From Paenibacillus taichungensis (GTDB taxonomy: Bacteria > Bacillota > Bacilli > Paenibacillales > Paenibacillaceae), in contig NZ_QEVW01000010.1 in NCBI RefSeq assembly GCF_003287275.1, positions 121,461-185,460 on the forward strand: 64,000 nt of DNA, in the 5' to 3' direction. The notes under the pieces are model-generated. The model saw nothing but the letters and a program-made list of their open reading frames with translations. It was not told where the DNA came from and made no database searches. The translations under genes were made by a program, and so were the position numbers. Of the stretch, positions 62,395 to 64,000 are shown in pieces (positions within the stretch are counted from its first letter, which is position 1; each line of letters begins with the position of its first letter).

Positions 62395-63872
62395 ATCAGC
62401 GGAGAATATTCCGCGGGTGGACGAATTCAGGAAAAGGAGTTGTTGCTTCCATGTTGCTTATGCTGCTGGTTGGGGCTACAGGCTGTTCTGGAGATGGAGC
62501 AGGGGAATCAGTTTCCCCGCCAGTCTTTCCGGATGCTCCCCAAGATACTCAATTGTATGACACCTCCATTCTGGACGACGAATCCCGTTGGACGGTGAAC
62601 AATGCGCATGATCCGGCTATTATCAAAACAGATCAGGGATATTACGTCTATTCCACAGACGTTCGTGTAGCAGGGGAAGCGAAACCGGGCGTCATGGTAC
62701 GCAAATCGGATGATTTAATTAACTGGAAATGGGTAGGTCAAGCATTGCCAGGTATCCCAAAGGAAGCGCTTGATTGGACAGGTGCAGTTAACCTGTGGGC
62801 ACCGGATGTGATTCAGGTTGGTGATACCTACCGAATGTATTATTCGGCTTCGACCTTTGGCAGCACGCGGTCGGCCATCGGTTTGCAGACATCCCCGTCC
62901 CCGGAAGGTCCTTGGACAGATGAAGGATTGGTTGTTAAAACATCCGAGAATGAAAAGGATAAGTTGAATGCCATTGATGCCAATCCAGTCTTGGATGCCG
63001 AAGGCAATTCATGGATGGTTTACGGTTCCTTTTTTGACGGGATATACATTGCACCTCTCGATCCGGAAACCGGAAAGTTCAAGGAAGAGGGGTATGGTAC
63101 CCGCATTGCTGCCCGTGATCGTGCTACGGAAGAAGGTGCGGTGGAGGGGCCATATATTGTCTATAACCCGGAATTTAAAAAGTATTATCTATTCGTCTCA
63201 TATGATTCTTTATTCGAAGATTATAACGTGCGTGTAGCCCGCGCTGATTCCATTACAGGCCCCTATACGGATGTAAATGGCATGAACATGCTGGATACGG
63301 AGCATCTGCCTCAATACGAAGTAGGAACCAAAATTCTGGGTGGCTATCGCTTCACCGAAGGTGAGGGCTGGGTTGCACCAGGACATAACTCGGTTCTTAA
63401 AGATGGTGACGATTATTATATCGTGCATCATGCGAGAGGCGAGACGGATAAAAACTGGCCGTACTTGCATGTACGTAAAATGCTGTGGACCAAGGACGGC
63501 TGGCCTGTTGTATCACCGGAACGTTATGCAGGGGAGTACGCACAGGACATACCGAAGTCGATGATTGCCGGGGAGTGGGAAGGTCTGGCTGTTGATCCGT
63601 CGGTGGACGGACAGGTACAGGCAGTGCCTTACACCTTGCAAGCCAACGGCAAATTGAAAAGCGAAAACGGTTCAGGCAAATGGACGTTTGACGGCAAACA
63701 AACACTGACGCTGGAGTGGAAAGAAAGCCCGTGGGGCGGAGCCTCCACAGAAGAGCTGAAGTTGCTCCCGTCCTGGGACTGGGAGCGAAGCCAGCCTGCA
63801 CTTGTGGTTACTGGCCTGAGCGACCGCGGCATTGCTGTCTGGGGCAAGCAGATTAGCGCCGCGGAGAAATAG
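62391..63872 (+). CDS. Lipoprotein GH43 arabinanase with C-terminal lipocalin-like domain
   Basis: A 493-residue protein. The signal peptide ends in a lipobox (LLVGATGC, Cys near residue 32), so the enzyme should be anchored outside the membrane next to the importer. The GH43 propeller (about 65-390) has its acids in VNNAHDPAIIKTD, LNAIDANPVLDAEGNSWMVYGSF and EGAVEGPYIVYNPEFKKYYLF, with LWAPDVIQVGDTYRMYYSAS between them. The C-terminal 100 residues (IAGEWEGLAVDPSVDGQ, YTLQANGKLKSENGSGKWTF, DRGIAVWGKQ) form the GH43_C/lipocalin-like domain known from extracellular endo-arabinanases such as Abn2. It probably trims arabinan fragments at the cell surface. GGAGTGAAAGG precedes the ATG. Confidence 0.94.
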   Translation: MNQRRIFRGWTNSGKGVVASMLLMLLVGATGCSGDGAGESVSPPVFPDAPQDTQLYDTSILDDESRWTVNNAHDPAIIKTDQGYYVYSTDVRVAGEAKPGVMVRKSDDLINWKWVGQALPGIPKEALDWTGAVNLWAPDVIQVGDTYRMYYSASTFGSTRSAIGLQTSPSPEGPWTDEGLVVKTSENEKDKLNAIDANPVLDAEGNSWMVYGSFFDGIYIAPLDPETGKFKEEGYGTRIAARDRATEEGAVEGPYIVYNPEFKKYYLFVSYDSLFEDYNVRVARADSITGPYTDVNGMNMLDTEHLPQYEVGTKILGGYRFTEGEGWVAPGHNSVLKDGDDYYIVHHARGETDKNWPYLHVRKMLWTKDGWPVVSPERYAGEYAQDIPKSMIAGEWEGLAVDPSVDGQVQAVPYTLQANGKLKSENGSGKWTFDGKQTLTLEWKESPWGGASTEELKLLPSWDWERSQPALVVTGLSDRGIAVWGKQISAAEK

Positions 63873-63895
63873 AGAGCCGCCCAGTGTTAGGTGAA

Positions 63896-63918
63896 GTCGA
63901 CCGAGAAAAGCGGTCGAC
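63896..63918 (+). terminator. Hairpin after the arabinanase operon
   Basis: GTCGACCG pairs perfectly with CGGTCGAC across a seven-base loop, 24 bases past the stop codon. No T run follows, so it may be an mRNA end-protecting hairpin. The remaining 80 bases to the window edge show no gene start. Confidence 0.45.
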
Positions 63919-64000
63919 CCCATAGAAACAGAGCCACACCGATGGCTCGGAGTTTGGATTTGGTTCAGCGAGCGCGGTTAGAGCGAAGCTGTTGCTTTCA

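Overview
The window looks like a chromosomal segment of a low-to-mid GC, Gram-positive, spore-former-type soil bacterium, most probably Paenibacillus. The reasons are the strong AGGAGG-type ribosome binding sites, frequent TTG/GTG starts, sigmaA promoters, cre (CcpA) sites, a TIGR02206/YwaF-like membrane protein, a YqkE-like protein, an SLH-domain protein, YesN-type AraC regulators with LplABC-like sugar importers, and a tandem GH9-GH48 cellulase pair. No rRNA, tRNA, phage, insertion sequence or CRISPR array was seen. The genus assignment is inference from gene content.

Bases 1-20000 hold mostly household and accessory genes: the end of a chemotaxis receptor, secreted proteins, a ring-cleaving dioxygenase, an SDR oxidoreductase, a lipoprotein cyclophilin, an MFS exporter, a run of very small ORFs, an orphan membrane histidine kinase, an acyltransferase, an LCP cell-wall ligase, a PAP2 phosphatase and a full-length chemotaxis receptor. 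Within this part, 12647-13891 is a compact two-gene unit. It encodes a class I isoprenoid-synthase-like protein with both aspartate-rich motifs, followed by a small NHLP-leader precursor peptide whose short tail ends in ...CGPWRS. This recalls ComQ-ComX tryptophan prenylation but with a different leader type, and it is the best candidate for an undescribed system.

Bases 20000-36300 carry cellulose and arabinan degradation plus envelope genes. A processive GH9 endoglucanase and a GH48 cellobiohydrolase share a duplicated FnIII-FnIII-CBM3 tail. They are followed by an NlpC/P60 hydrolase with a long structured upstream region, then an unusual ArsR-type regulator divergent from a GH51 arabinofuranosidase. 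An MBL-fold hydrolase, an Lrp-type regulator and a heterodimeric BmrCD-like ABC exporter come next. The exporter is preceded by a possible leader peptide and attenuator.

Bases 38500-48500 form one long glycan operon behind a perfect cre site: two LplB/LplC-type permeases, a solute-binding lipoprotein, a GH29 fucosidase, a CBM9-like protein, a large transglutaminase-fold protein and a GH18 hydrolase. All the enzymes lack signal peptides, so imported fucosylated glycans or glycopeptides are probably processed inside the cell. A membrane YesN-type AraC regulator sits convergent at the end. Bases 51100-57600 hold a GH43 enzyme plus solute-binding protein pair with its own AraC regulator, an HxlR regulator with a flavodoxin-fold quinone reductase, and a second copy of the unusual ArsR-type regulator.

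Bases 57900-63900 form the arabinan module: a secreted GH43 arabinanase, an AraNPQ-like importer and a lipoprotein GH43 arabinanase. Together with the GH51 enzyme at 29030 this gives a complete route: extracellular arabinan cleavage, import of arabino-oligosaccharides, and intracellular release of arabinose. Both ends of this route lie next to the paralogous ArsR-type regulators.
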